Source of the DNA: Neurospora tetrasperma FGSC 2508
Taxonomy: Eukaryota > Ascomycota > Sordariomycetes > Sordariales > Sordariaceae
DNA length: 28,636 nucleotides
Assembly: GCF_000213175.1 (NCBI RefSeq)
Contig: NW_009799101.1
Coordinates: 1,045,317-1,073,952, forward strand
Direction of reading: 5' to 3'
The position numbers were made by a program, and so were the translations under genes. The notes beneath the pieces were generated by a model. That model searched no databases, was not told the DNA's origin, and saw only the letters and a list, made by a program, of their open reading frames with translations. Below are positions 11,801 through 21,760 of this stretch, one piece after another (the first letter of the stretch is position 1; the number at the start of each line of letters is the position of its first letter).

Positions 11801-12291
11801 TCCTCAAGCGAATTACCGGCATTTTGATTGCTATCCGGGGTATTACTTTCGGACATATCCATGCTCTGCTGCCGCTGTCCACCGTTCCCGGTGTTAGCGC
11901 CGTTGTTGTTGTTGTTGTTGTTGTAGGTCGAGGTCTGTACCGTGATCGAGTCCATGGACGGTGCGTGGGGAGTTGTCGAGAACACATCAGGGGCATGGTC
12001 GTCGAAAGTAGCGGAGCCGAGGCCGGTCATGGGCGAGCCATCTAGGTCGTCGTCATAGTGGAACTGGAAATCGGCATAATGGCCATCGACCAAGTCGTGG
12101 GCAGCATTGATGCTGCCCAGCGCGTCATTGGAGGTATCCAGCTTGTCGAGAGGGTGGGTTTGGAAGGCGGCAGGGTCGGAGTGCGGCGGGTGGCCGTGTG
12201 TGTCACCGCCAGCGGGCGCAAAATCGAGGTCGACGGACGAAAGGCTGTTGTTGTTGTTGTTGTTGAGAGCTTGCGAATCGGCCGGTGGCAT
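8824..12291 (-). CDS. Zn(II)2Cys6 transcription factor with fungal-specific middle domain, two exons
   Basis: Exon 1 is 12291-11117 and exon 2 is 11056-8824, giving 1135 residues. The 60-nt intron has a GTATGT donor, CTAAC branch and CAG acceptor. The start chosen is the first ATG (MPPADSQ); an in-frame GTG lies 30 codons upstream. Residues 1-190 are Asn/Asp/Ser-rich with two poly-Asn runs. The binuclear zinc cluster is at Cys213, 216, 223, 230, 233 and 240 (C-x2-C-x6-C-x6-C-x2-C-x6-C), preceded by basic KERKRLP and followed by a Leu/Arg helix that could dimerise. The fungal_trans middle domain follows from about 375, with GGRSWSLGGQAIRMAFALQL. The C-terminal third is low-complexity: Gln, His/Pro and Gly, with an 11-Gly run just before the stop. 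It is a nuclear DNA-binding regulator by family. I do not recognise the ortholog or target pathway. Confidence 0.9.
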
Positions 12292-15200
12292 TAGGGAAAA
12301 AGGGAAAAACAAAGTTTGCGGACCGGTTCGCCAGAGAAAAGTCGACTTCTGCGGCGGGATCTGATCGAAAGAAGGTAGCACCGACTATAACAAACCCGGG
12401 GAACGGAAGCTGGGATGCTGTCGCAGGCAGGCCAGCAGTGGCCGGGATGGTGATTTGCAATCCGGGGGCTGTTGGGCTCTTTCAGCAACCAGACTCGAGG
12501 AATTTGGGATGCAGTAATTGGCGGACTCCACACTTGTTGCCCCGAAGACACCTCCAGAGGCTCCACGAGACTCTCCAGACTCCAACAGAGGCTCCAGACA
12601 GGCCCTAACGGCTCCAATCACCCCGAGCAACTAGCAACGACACTGCTCCACTTCTCCTCGATCTAGGTTGTATTGGAGACTGTACCTGGTAGTGCGTATG
12701 GAGAAGGGGCACAGAAGGGGGTTACTGCGTGCCGGTGAATCAGTATCAGAGACTCAGGGTGTGTCTGGCCATGTCCCTGGCCGAAAGCAGAAGTAGTCAA
12801 GAGCATGCAGAATAATATGACTGGGGAAGTGTTGGATAGAGTGAGGTAGAGAAAGAGGATGAGCCTGAGGAGGAGAAGGAAGGGGGAGCTTTGGGAGCGC
12901 GGTTCTCGGCACCCCGGAAGGAAAGGCCGGCTGACAATTGATTGGCGTGGTTGTGTGTGTGGGAGACCAACTGGGGTGTACCATAGTGTACACTAGGTAG
13001 TGTAAGTGGACTTCCCTGAATGGACGGGGATGGGAGCCCAAGCAGATGGGGATGTTGGTACACTACCACTGCGTATACCAACCCCAGGATTTCACATCCG
13101 CTGATGTGCTTGTCAAGTCTTGTACGTGAATGTATATGTATTGTACACTATGTTGTCAACGAAGGAGTTGAGCGTTTTGTGCCTGAGTATCTCGTTGCAA
13201 CTTGTCTGATGCATTTCTTCGGCTTCGCAAGCGGCACTTGTCTCGATTTGGATCATGGATCGCCAAGTCCAACATAAAATCTGCGGCCCACATACATAGT
13301 GGGAAGGCGTTTTCGGCGTTAATTGTGGGGTTATATATACTACCAGCTGGGCGTTTCAAGGTCCAGGTCTCCGGCTGCGTCTTGCCAGTGAGCTTGAGCT
13401 CATTGCGGGCTCACTGCGGGCTCATTGGGAGGGAACGCCGATTGAGGAGAAAGCAAAGTGGTAGGGGCATCAATGTCCATTCAGGAACCATCGAATAAAA
13501 TGGCGGGAGTAGGGTTGCCTTCTGTAGCAGCTGGTCACCCGCTGACTCTTCTCAGAACTCTGCGTACGGCGTGAACATGTCTTTGTCCGTATTACCACAG
13601 CAGTATTCTTTGTACGCCGCAGCCAAACCCTTCTCATGACCAGCCACACAGCAGGCTGGACCTTATATTGGGGGTGTACTGCGTATGGCGTGGTCTTGTT
13701 GAAATGTACAGTTGTTCTGGCGAGAGCCAACGACAAGAAGACCTCAGCCGGAGATAGGGGCACTATGAGCGAGTTGGAGTTTAAACCATTAAGATGACAG
13801 GCTGGAGTTTGTGCAGGAGGATATCCACAGCAATTGGTCACTTGAGGCTTTTACGGCGCAGATGTAAGTGTAATGTATTCTAGGATGTCTCCATGTGTCA
13901 ATAGAGGTACCAAGCTCTTTGTAAGAGACCGTGCTAGCCAAAATATATTGACCGCGGAGAAAGGGCTAGCAGCAACCAAAAAGCCCCACGTCTGGCGAAC
14001 CGATTCGATGCTGACCTGCGCAAGATTTAGAAAATAACATGGACCAGATCGCCGCGTTGAGCCGATGATGATTCGCTGGAAATACAGCGGAGCCTCGTGT
14101 GTGATTGGCCCCGCGGTGGCAGACCGCAACCTCAGCGATCGATACCGGAGTCTGGCCAACCTGTAGAGTTCGTCTCTTGTCTACCACTTCTCCATGCCAA
14201 ATGCTGCTGCAACATTTCATCCTCTCCGGTGCGTCTGCATTGGCAGATCTTCACCGTGAAGCTCATCTGCATCATGGTTCCTGCTGCCTTGGCAGACGAG
14301 TTTGGTGGGGTTCTCCTTTATCACAACATCTCCATGTCCACCTTCTCTAGGGGCCACATGCTTGCAAAGTCGTAAAGACATCAAGTGAAGTTTCAAACAG
14401 GGCTGTCTAAGGCCTGGGCATGCTGGCATTTCAGGGAGCCAAGCAGGGTACCTTTACCTAGAGGTATCTCCTGAGAAGGTGTCCTGGGGGTCAAACATGG
14501 ATCTTGTCTCTCCGACTCCGACGCCACGGTTGCTGCCGCTCAAAACCTCGTGGCAGTCTCCGACATTCGGGACCTAGAGAATTTGCACCATCAGCCTAAC
14601 CATATGGGGGAGCGCTAACACCGGAAGAGCGGATTTGAGCTCTTGAAGACGAGGGAGGGAGAGCCTCAACAGAACTGTCACACTATAAACACCTTCAAAT
14701 TTCGGTGACATGGACAGCAAAGACCCACGCTACACAGCACTCGACGATCGAATGTAACAGCGGCCTCTCAGGCCAAGTGTTTGAATGTGCATAAGGGTGC
14801 GAAATTCCGAGAATACGCCGGGATTGGTGAAAACTAGTGACTGACACTTTACACAAAGGATAATCTTCAGAGGTAGGTTACTCTGGAGTCAAGCCGTCGC
14901 AGAGGGAGGGACTCGCACACTCACACACCGAAATGCTTCAACGAAGTGGGCAAGGTGAGGAAAGGCAATTGATTATTTGATCCCCACCCACAACTGAAGA
15001 GTGTCACTCGTTCTGAATAGGGACATTTCGTTTGCTCGTTCGAGTTTCAGTCCAATGTCCGAATGCCAGCTTCACATATTAAGCATTGGGATCGACTGTC
15101 GGAAATATGAAAATGGATAACACAAATTTCTTGACAGTGTCAAAATCAGATGTCTGAGAATCAAAAGAAAAAGACTGCGACGGTCCTGTCCAAGAAGAGG

Positions 15201-15713
15201 AAATCGATGAGTACTTACGCCTTCATCCCACATGGTACGTACTTAGAGGTAGTCATTGCCGAATGAGATCACAAACAGGCAGGAACGAGCAGTCAAGGCG
15301 GGCTAGCAACTTCCATGGCCCTCGGGCTGTTAGTGCATCAAGCACTGCAGCTCGTTCCTTCCACTTCACCTCCTCACGGAGATGAACAAATTCGCAATGG
15401 TCGGTGCAGTGTCGCTTCACTTTACAGATTTGCAGGTGCAGACTCCGGACCATCACTGCGTGAGCCCCTCCTTGCGTACTATCGCGAAATTCCCCATGTT
15501 GCACCTCACTGCATGCTCCCGCGTTGGCCTTTACCCAGAGCCTACTGTAAAGCGAGGACTCGCGGAGCGATGACGGGATTCTGATCAAACTCCGTTCTTC
15601 TTCCGATCATGTTCATCTTTGACATTCCCCCCAAATTTAATCTTCTTCTCCAGCACGTTTTCATCAACTCTCGCCTTTCTTAGTTCTGACCTCCTCCTCA
15701 ACATCTAGCCGCC
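12292..15713. other. Gene-poor stretch upstream of the zinc-cluster gene
   Basis: The first 400-500 bp should be the promoter and leader of the zinc-cluster gene. Beyond that, to 15713, I see no exon with family conservation. Open frames of 60-123 codons occur on both strands but overlap each other, use codons evenly and lack splice-linked partners. Visible items are a TTATATATACTA box near 13331-13342, two copies of a TGCGTAYGGCGTG word (about 13562 and 13680), and scattered AGGTA/TACCT words. The last 100 bp (15600-15713) are pyrimidine-rich and resemble a leader feeding into the RPB10-like relic. Confidence 0.55.
12549..12606 (+). repeat. Imperfect CTCCAGA/GGCTCCA repeat in the zinc-cluster gene promoter
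   Basis: CTCCAGA or CTCCACGAGA-like units recur about five times in 58 bp (CTCCAGAGGCTCC, CTCTCCAGACTCC, AGGCTCCAGACAGG). They lie roughly 260-315 bp upstream of the chosen start codon of the minus-strand regulator. The units are too imperfect to name a binding site. Confidence 0.5.
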
Positions 15714-16100
15714 ATGATTATTCCGGGTAAGCTCAACTGTCTTTAACGTTGCAAGCGCTTTGCATATGGGTACAGAGGGGCCACGGGTTGCAATGCTTCG
15801 CATCCTCCCCATGTCGTGCTCTCTCGCATTCTCTGCCTTTGAAGCGTCACATTGGGCGGGAGCAGCGAGGAGGAGTGGGCAAGGCATGGTTGTGTTCACA
15901 AGAGGCCAGGCATCTGCCAGGAGAGGGTCACACTGCTCGTTTATTTTGTCTTTTAGCTTGTTGCACGGATACCACACTACAAACAGTACGTGGTCGTTGA
16001 AGAGCTATTGAGAACTTGACCCGCTTGCAACAGCGGACGGAACATCTCCTAACAAAGCCAAGCAGCACATGACTCTCTTCATTAATGCTGCTACTATGGC
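15714..16100 (+). pseudogene. Decayed RPB10-like gene (RNA polymerase subunit ABC10-beta)
   Basis: An ATG in good context (GCCGCCATG) opens MIIP plus one base, then a GTAAGC donor at 15727. The acceptor CAG ends at 15986, and the junction gives MIIPVR, the invariant start of RPB10. The next RPB10 block (CFSCGK) is missing: a deletion of about 17 nt puts the following GTCGTTGAAGAGCTATTG, alignable with VVGDLW, in another frame. Read strictly, the product is only eight residues (TGA at 15998-16000). Further downstream, AACAAAGCCAAGCAGC, ATGACT and CATTAATGCTGCTACTATGG fall in the order expected for LKRYCC, MTH and LIEKLLRY, with small indels. Intact RPB10 is about 70 residues and essential, so a functional copy should lie elsewhere. 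The presence of an intron suggests a DNA-level duplicate, not a retrocopy. A chance match of the first four codons is the main alternative. Confidence 0.5.
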
Positions 16101-17630
16101 TTTTCGCTGAAAGCTGATAATCTTTTGACCCTCCCGTCTCTCAAGGGCGTAAGCACTTCTGAAGTTGACTGCACCAACACTCAGGCAATATAGCCTCCCA
16201 TCGGATTTGTAGTCCATGGAAAGAAACCGAGTGGTTGCTCCAGCGGGCCCAACTCAACTCCTTCCCAATTCGGCCGCTTGAAAATGACAAGAGTGCGGTG
16301 CCATCCAGTCTCGCCACTCTTTGGATATTAGCCCTCTGCATTGCAGAATCAAGTAGGTTGGCAGTCCATCCCCTTATCGGCCTGCCTCTTTGCGCTGCTA
16401 CACCGAGTGACTGTAGACTAAGGTAATCAACAATTGTTCGAGGTGTGGAGGGGTTTCTGTTCCAGTAAGCAAGGGATAAATGCTGCGCAACAGAAGAAGC
16501 TCGGTATCATCAAGAAACAAAGCTGTTACAAGGAAGCCGTTTTCAGTAAATTTTTGCACAACCACTCCCAGACCAGTCAATGTTTCCCATCCGACGACGC
16601 AGCTCACACAATAGATGAGTGCTTTTCGGAGCTTGAACATGATGGTGATGCCAAGCCTGCCACTGAGGACTGTTGTACGGCCGGTTTACGAGGAATCATG
16701 TCATCTTATCGCGAAGGATTCACGGTGCAGAATCCTTTCGGATCTGAGAACCATAACCCAAGCCCCCTTGCGTTACACAGAAGCGAAATATTACTGATCA
16801 GACTTGGCTCTTCTGAAAGATCTTCTAGAGCAAAAACAAAAAGAAAGCCTTTCTCTCACGTGGGAGCAAAAAGCAAAGTGGCGGTTTGATCTCGATGGAA
16901 GAAAGCATGGAGAAAGCCTTGGTTGCCCTGGTCACGCTAACATCAGACATCGTCCCTCTACACTGCCCCGTCCGAGACAAAATAGATGAGACCAACCAAT
17001 AGGTTAGGTAAACAAGACCGCTACCGCTCGCCAAGCTTTTTTTATCTTTCTTTTTTTTTCCTTTTTTTTAAAGAAAAAAAGGGCCGTTGCAAGATTGTGA
17101 AAGGGATTACAATAATTCAAAAAGACATCAGCTAGAGTCCCATTTGGATATTCCTATCCAAGAATTGCCTAGAACTCAAAATCAGAGGTGTAACAAAGAC
17201 GCTTGGATGCGTCGTAGGAGCATACCCCAGGTTTCATATGAAGTCAAAGGTCTCAACTATTTTGTCCAGGACGAGAGACTGCCTTCCACCAGCGCTCCCA
17301 GAGAAGAAAGGGGTAACAAAAGCTATAAAAAACTGCATCACGTCGAAGCCTGACGAACTACTAGCCACAGGTAACAACTGTGACACATAACCAACAATAA
17401 AGAGGCTACGTCTCCGTCAGCCCGCGGAAGCACCTCAGCTTATGTGCATGGAAGGAAGGCTGGGCATACCCTGACCAGCTCTCAGTGAACTGGTAGACTA
17501 CTTTCGATTTCTCTAGAACAGGCAACTCGTTCGATCGATGAAATTCAGAAAACTTATTCCAGATTTCAGAGACCCTTCGAAAACGCCGAGTAAAGGCGCA
17601 AAAGTAACTGCACTGTGTTCATGTGTTTTT

Positions 17631-17656
17631 GTCCCTACCTCTACTTAGGTAGGGAC
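17631..17656. repeat. Perfect inverted repeat, 10-bp arms
   Basis: GTCCCTACCT (17631-17640) and AGGTAGGGAC (17647-17656) are exact reverse complements around a 6-nt loop CTACTT. The arms contain the AGGTA word that recurs through the spacers. No T-run follows that would suggest a terminator, and no gene end lies close by. Confidence 0.9.
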
Positions 17657-17805
17657 AAGCAAGTTACCGTCCTATTAAGACTTAGTCTAACTCAACAAAC
17701 CAACCCCAATCAACACACTTTTCCGATCTTAAGAGGTTAACCCCGAAAGAAGGATTTCCGTGTAACCATTTATCTGCGGAGCTGCGTAAGCGGGATGGAA
17801 TCATT

Positions 17806-17861
17806 CACCCCAGCACCCCAGCACCCCAGCACCCCAGTTCCAATTCCAGTTCCAATTCCAG
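17806..17861 (+). repeat. Compound tandem repeat: four 8-mers then two 12-mers
   Basis: Four exact CACCCCAG units (17806-17837) run directly into two exact TTCCAATTCCAG units (17838-17861). Both unit types end in CCAG, so the second array may have grown from the edge of the first. Confidence 0.9.
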
Positions 17862-18967
17862 TTACCAGTTTCAAATGATGAGTCGCGGGATGGCGTCTGC
17901 CTGGACCTTGTGTTTTTTGATCCAGATCCACACACTTAGGTATCCATGGATGAATGAATGGATGAATGAATGGGAAATCGAAAATGCACTAGAAAGCTAG
18001 TTGCTCATGATAGGAGAGCAGGGTAGGAATTCCCATGTTTGGGGGAATGGGATTCTTGTGGACTTTGATGGGAATGGGGATGGGGATGGGTCAGATTTAC
18101 TGGGTGGGATAGACAAGGGGGTGACTAGGTAAGCACTTGCACCTGATTTGAATTCCAAAGTACCATCATAGTTGAAATGTAAGAGATGTTGAGTAAGTAG
18201 GTAGATAGATGTTGTGAGGGTTGAGGTGAGATCGATGTAGTGAGGTGTTGCATATACACAAAACTGTTCTTATACGGACTCACTTCCTATGATGTCGGAG
18301 GTTGTCCTTGGTACTAACTAAGGTAGGTTATGGGTTTGAAGACTAGACTAGACTAGCTACACGGTCGTGCCGCAAACAACAGGAAGACTTAAGAAAGTCC
18401 CTTGGACGGACGGCGATGATACTATTAGGAAATCGTAACGAGGCTATCTAGACGAAGGGGATCGGCATTTGACTTGCTGGCTATTCTGCCAGAGTGGCCA
18501 ACAACCATGAGAAGAGGCTGAAGTTGGTTGTATGGTAGTGGCCAACAGAGTAACAACTGGAAGGCAGGGCCAGATGTTAGGGGGGGTCGAAAGTGCACAA
18601 GAAAGAGAGAAAAGAGGATGGAAGAGAGGAAAGGGTGGCGATGACGGCTTTCAGTGACAGGACGGGCGGGGGGGAGGAGAAGGGGAGTGTCTCTTCTCTT
18701 CAGGAAAGAGTGAAGACAACACCATCCGAGCGTCATGCTGGGTATGGAACTGAGTAGGTATCAAAGATGAGGATGAACTGCGAGATGAGAGGAAGCATCG
18801 AGCATTGGTATAGCTAATTCTAACTTTGTATGATTTCTCCGTAACACCGCGATGCAAATACGCCTTCTAGAGTAAACTAAACGATACAAAACCCTAAACT
18901 GAACAAACAAACGTGACCGCCACTGCCTGTCTAACTATACTGACAATCGAACTGGCAACGAAGCACT

Positions 18968-21124
18968 CTAGGCCTCGACCTTCTCACCGTCCTTCTTGTT
19001 CTTGCTTCTCTTCCTCTTCTTTTTCCTCTCTCCCTCAATGATATTATCCGCTCCCTGTTCACCAGCAGCAGTCTCCTTCTTCTCTTCCTTCTTTTCCTCC
19101 TTCTTCTTCTCGCCACTCTTCTTCCCATCCTTGTTCTCACCCCTCTTCTTATGCTTAACCGCACTCTCATCCTTCTTGCCAAGGGGCGTACCATCCTCGT
19201 CCAGCGCCTCGAACCCAAAGGTAGGACCAGTCGCTTCGAACTCCCTGCCAAACGTCTCGCGACGCCACTGCCTGAGACGGGCCTTCTTGCCAAGCTTCTT
19301 GCGTTCCTTGCGCTTCTTCTCGGCGTCGCGGAAAGTAGCCAGCTTCTTGAGGCCGGCGAATTCGTTGAGCGCGGCGTCCGAGGGCGCCAACAAGATATCG
19401 CGCGCCGTCATGCCGAACGAGACGGGCGAGGTCTCGCGGTAGCGGAACGGGAACAGGTTCTCCTTGTACTTCTTGTCCTTGGGAGCGGAAAGCGCGCGAG
19501 GAGTGTCGAGTTCCATCTTGGTGTCGACCAAAGCTTCAAGCTTGGCCAGTTCCGCCTTGGCTGCCCTCTTGGCGGCTTGCTTCTCCTTCTTGATGTCGGC
19601 GGTGGTCTTGCGCTTCTTGGAGGGACGGCCTTCGTCTTCATCGGCGGAGAGGTCGGAGCCGAGGTCGGCGTCCTCGTCTTCGGCTTTTTGATCGTCGCCG
19701 TCGGGCTTGGGGAGGTCCAGATCGGAAAGAACGACGTCGGGCGCGTCGTCGAAGTCGGGGATGATATCCTTGATGTCGATATCGTCGTCCCACTCGGGCT
19801 TCTTGGGCAGCTTCTTTTTCTTCTTCTTCTTGGACTTGCCGTCCTCGTTGTCCTCCTCGTCGCTGCCGGACACGTCGCCTTCTCCCTCGGCGTAGTACTC
19901 CTCGCCGAACTGCTTGCGCATCTCTTCCTCCCACCGGTCGTTGTCCCAGGCGTCCTCGAGGAACTTCATCCACTCCTCGTCGGACAGCTCCTTGCCGGTG
20001 AGACCGGCAGCCTTCTTGATCTTGGATAGCTTCTCGGCCGCCTCGTCAATCTTGAGACGACGCAGACGAGCACGCTCCTCCTCACGCTGCTTCTTCTCGG
20101 CCTCCTTACGCTCCTTCTCGAGCTGTCTCTGCTTCTTTCTGCCCGTGAGCTCCTCCTTTCTGACCGACTTGGCGTTGGCCAGGTTACGCGAGTACGTCTT
20201 GAGCAACTCGTTGCTCTTGTTGGGGTCCTCGAACCGCATGTTGTAGGCGTGCTCGAACTCCTCGGCCATCTCGGGGAAGTTGTCCTCGCCCTCGTCCGAC
20301 TCGAAAGCCTCCCAGCGCGAGCCGTCGGCGGGCGCCCAGGCCTTGGACTGCATGAATTTGGAAAGGAACTCCTCGGGGTTCTTGTCAGCGTTCTTGACGT
20401 CGAGCTCGTTAAGATCGATCGCCTTGGCGCGCGACGGGTGAACGCCGTTCTCGGTAGGCGCCTCCTCCTTCTTGACGGGCTTGATGAAGGCGTCGTCGTC
20501 GCTCCACTCCTCGTCTTCGCCGACAGCGGCATTGATCTCAGACAGAATGTTCTGCTTCAGGTTGGCTTGTTCCTCGGCATAGGTCTTGGGCTTGGGCGCG
20601 TCATCTTCGTCGGCACCGATGTCACCGGCCATGTACCTCTCGCGGTGGTAGTCGCGCAGGGTCATGGGCTTCTCCTTCTTCTCCTTGACGGGCTGGCCCT
20701 CGGCGTCAATTGGCGTGTAGAAAACGGCCTCCTTGTCGTAGATGCGGGGGTCCCTCTTCTTGATAGCTTCTAGGGTGGCGTTGATTTCGGCGTCGAGGTC
20801 CTCGGTGACAAGGAAGCCCTCATCGTCTTCGGTCTCGTCTTCGGAAGAGTCCTCTTCGTCCTCGTCTTCGCCTAGCCCACCCTCCTTCTTGGACTTGAAC
20901 TTTTCCTCGAGACGGTGGAGTTCCTCGCGCTTCTTGTTGTGCTCAAAACGGCGGGCGTACTCCTCATTGATCTTGAGGTCGGCAGTGGTGCCGAGGGTGG
21001 CACCGCCGTCCTGCTCGTCTTCGCTGGACGCATCATCATCGAACAGACCCTTCCTAGGCACAATGGGATCGGTATTGGCGCCTGTGACTCTGGCTTTCGC
21101 CGCTTTTGACTTTGGGCGAGGCAT
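18968..21124 (-). CDS. kri1: Kri1-family ribosome biogenesis protein, single exon
   Basis: The frame encodes 718 residues from the MPRPKSKAAK start; a further ATG 17 codons upstream is in frame but gives a poorer N-terminus. The protein is dominated by Glu/Asp and Lys runs with predicted long charged helices. Family marks are DPRIYDKEAVFYTP and TLRDYHRERYMAG in the N-terminal half, and the C-terminal block at about 553-625 (LFPFRYRETSPVSFGMTARDI, then GLKKLA and LGKKARLRQWRRETFG). It ends in a Lys-rich nuclear/nucleolar targeting tail. Yeast Kri1 binds Krr1 in the nucleolus and is needed for 40S subunit assembly; this role is inferred by family. The gene lacks introns, unlike its neighbours, and is divergent from the Rab5 gene. 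Confidence 0.95.
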   Translation of the reverse strand: MPRPKSKAAKARVTGANTDPIVPRKGLFDDDASSEDEQDGGATLGTTADLKINEEYARRFEHNKKREELHRLEEKFKSKKEGGLGEDEDEEDSSEDETEDDEGFLVTEDLDAEINATLEAIKKRDPRIYDKEAVFYTPIDAEGQPVKEKKEKPMTLRDYHRERYMAGDIGADEDDAPKPKTYAEEQANLKQNILSEINAAVGEDEEWSDDDAFIKPVKKEEAPTENGVHPSRAKAIDLNELDVKNADKNPEEFLSKFMQSKAWAPADGSRWEAFESDEGEDNFPEMAEEFEHAYNMRFEDPNKSNELLKTYSRNLANAKSVRKEELTGRKKQRQLEKERKEAEKKQREEERARLRRLKIDEAAEKLSKIKKAAGLTGKELSDEEWMKFLEDAWDNDRWEEEMRKQFGEEYYAEGEGDVSGSDEEDNEDGKSKKKKKKKLPKKPEWDDDIDIKDIIPDFDDAPDVVLSDLDLPKPDGDDQKAEDEDADLGSDLSADEDEGRPSKKRKTTADIKKEKQAAKRAAKAELAKLEALVDTKMELDTPRALSAPKDKKYKENLFPFRYRETSPVSFGMTARDILLAPSDAALNEFAGLKKLATFRDAEKKRKERKKLGKKARLRQWRRETFGREFEATGPTFGFEALDEDGTPLGKKDESAVKHKKRGENKDGKKSGEKKKEEKKEEKKETAAGEQGADNIIEGERKKKRKRSKNKKDGEKVEA

Positions 21125-21760
21125 CTTGAGGTCGGCTAGATTTGAAGATGCTAGGGCGAAGGGGTGGAAAGTCAATCCTGGCGCATAAAGGATGGAAGAC
21201 TTCGTTGCGACTTTGACGCCCCCAAATTTTCGTGAACTTTTTAGTGGGGCCCTTTTCGAAGTCCAGTCCCCGGGCTACAGCTGGTGGTACGTATAGTCCA
21301 ATTTGCCTGCCACGAGATTGCGCACGGTTCACAAAGGCATATATATGTGGCTATGAATCTTGGCATGGAGGGGAAGTTGGAGTCCCACTCACAGCGCAAG
21401 CGAGGGGGGACATCGAGGACATGCGACGCCTGCCCGTGGCCCGATGCCTGCTGGATCCCGGCGAGCCTGGCTTTCCGACTGGAAGGGAACTGAACAAGCT
21501 CCATCCATTCACTCTCATTGCTGCCGTCTACCTATCACGTCACACTCCGATTCCCAACCCATCAACGATCCTCCATCTTCAAACATCTTTTGTCTTCCAA
21601 CAGGCAGCCGCCCAACGTCCTCCCTTCCACAACTGCTCTGTCGCTGTCGCATTATCAAAGATAGCCGTTCTTGTTATTGTTCCTCGCTGTAGTTGCTCGC
21701 TGCCGCAAGCCCCGCCGTTTCCACAACCCATTAACCCAGATATATAGCAACATCACAACA
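21125..21760. promoter_or_regulatory. Divergent spacer between kri1 and the Rab5 gene
   Basis: The 636 bp separate the two start codons and must hold both promoters and leaders. The right 200 bp are pyrimidine-rich, as expected for a Rab5-gene leader. A TATATATGTGG stretch near 21339-21349 could serve as an AT-rich core element. Open frames in it (for example 21232-21747) have no coding signature. No specific factor site is called. Confidence 0.6.

Larger units (their letters stand above)
16101..18967. other. Gene-poor stretch downstream of kri1
   Basis: This 2.9 kb includes the kri1 3' UTR at its right end. The largest open frame (16434-16889, +, 151 codons) has mixed codon use and no motif I can name, so it is left uncalled. 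The stretch holds a perfect hairpin (17631-17656), tandem CACCCCAG and TTCCAATTCCAG units (17806-17861), GAATGAATG-type runs near 17950-17975, three CTAGA units near 18340-18355, and a T/A-rich patch near 17037-17080. Confidence 0.55.

Noticed and set aside
12292-12381. N-terminal extension of the zinc-cluster factor from a GTG codon
   Set aside because: The codon at 12381-12379 is GTG. The first ATG at 12291 follows at once, and the extra 30 residues are hydrophobic/basic and unlike the Asn/Asp-rich N-terminus, so they are probably leader sequence.
15180-15240. Minus-strand start MWDEG followed by a GTAAGT donor
   Set aside because: The nearest acceptor would make an intron of only about 33 nt, and the downstream frame carries no recognisable protein.
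15960-16110. tRNA genes in the spacers
   Set aside because: GTTCGA-like B-box words occur (for example near 15041, 16437 and 17527) but none has an A box and paired acceptor arms at the right distance.
16434-16889. 151-codon open frame in the gene-poor stretch
   Set aside because: It has even codon use, no recognisable domain, overlapping frames on the other strand, and no leader-like sequence before it. A lineage-specific gene cannot be excluded but is not supported.
12292-18967. Repeat-induced point mutation or a transposon relic filling the gap
   Set aside because: By eye the stretch is not strongly AT-rich, shows no excess of TA over CA/TG words, no long terminal or inverted repeats, and no transposase or reverse transcriptase motifs.
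19151-20773. Long plus-strand open frames opposite kri1 (292 and 174 codons)
   Set aside because: They are shadows of the GC-rich, Lys/Glu-codon-biased kri1 sequence. The minus frame has clear Kri1 family motifs.
21671-21760. In-frame upstream extension of the Rab5 protein
   Set aside because: It begins with TTG, not ATG. The extra peptide is unlike any Rab N-terminus, while [20 protein letters not shown] starts as Rab5 proteins do.
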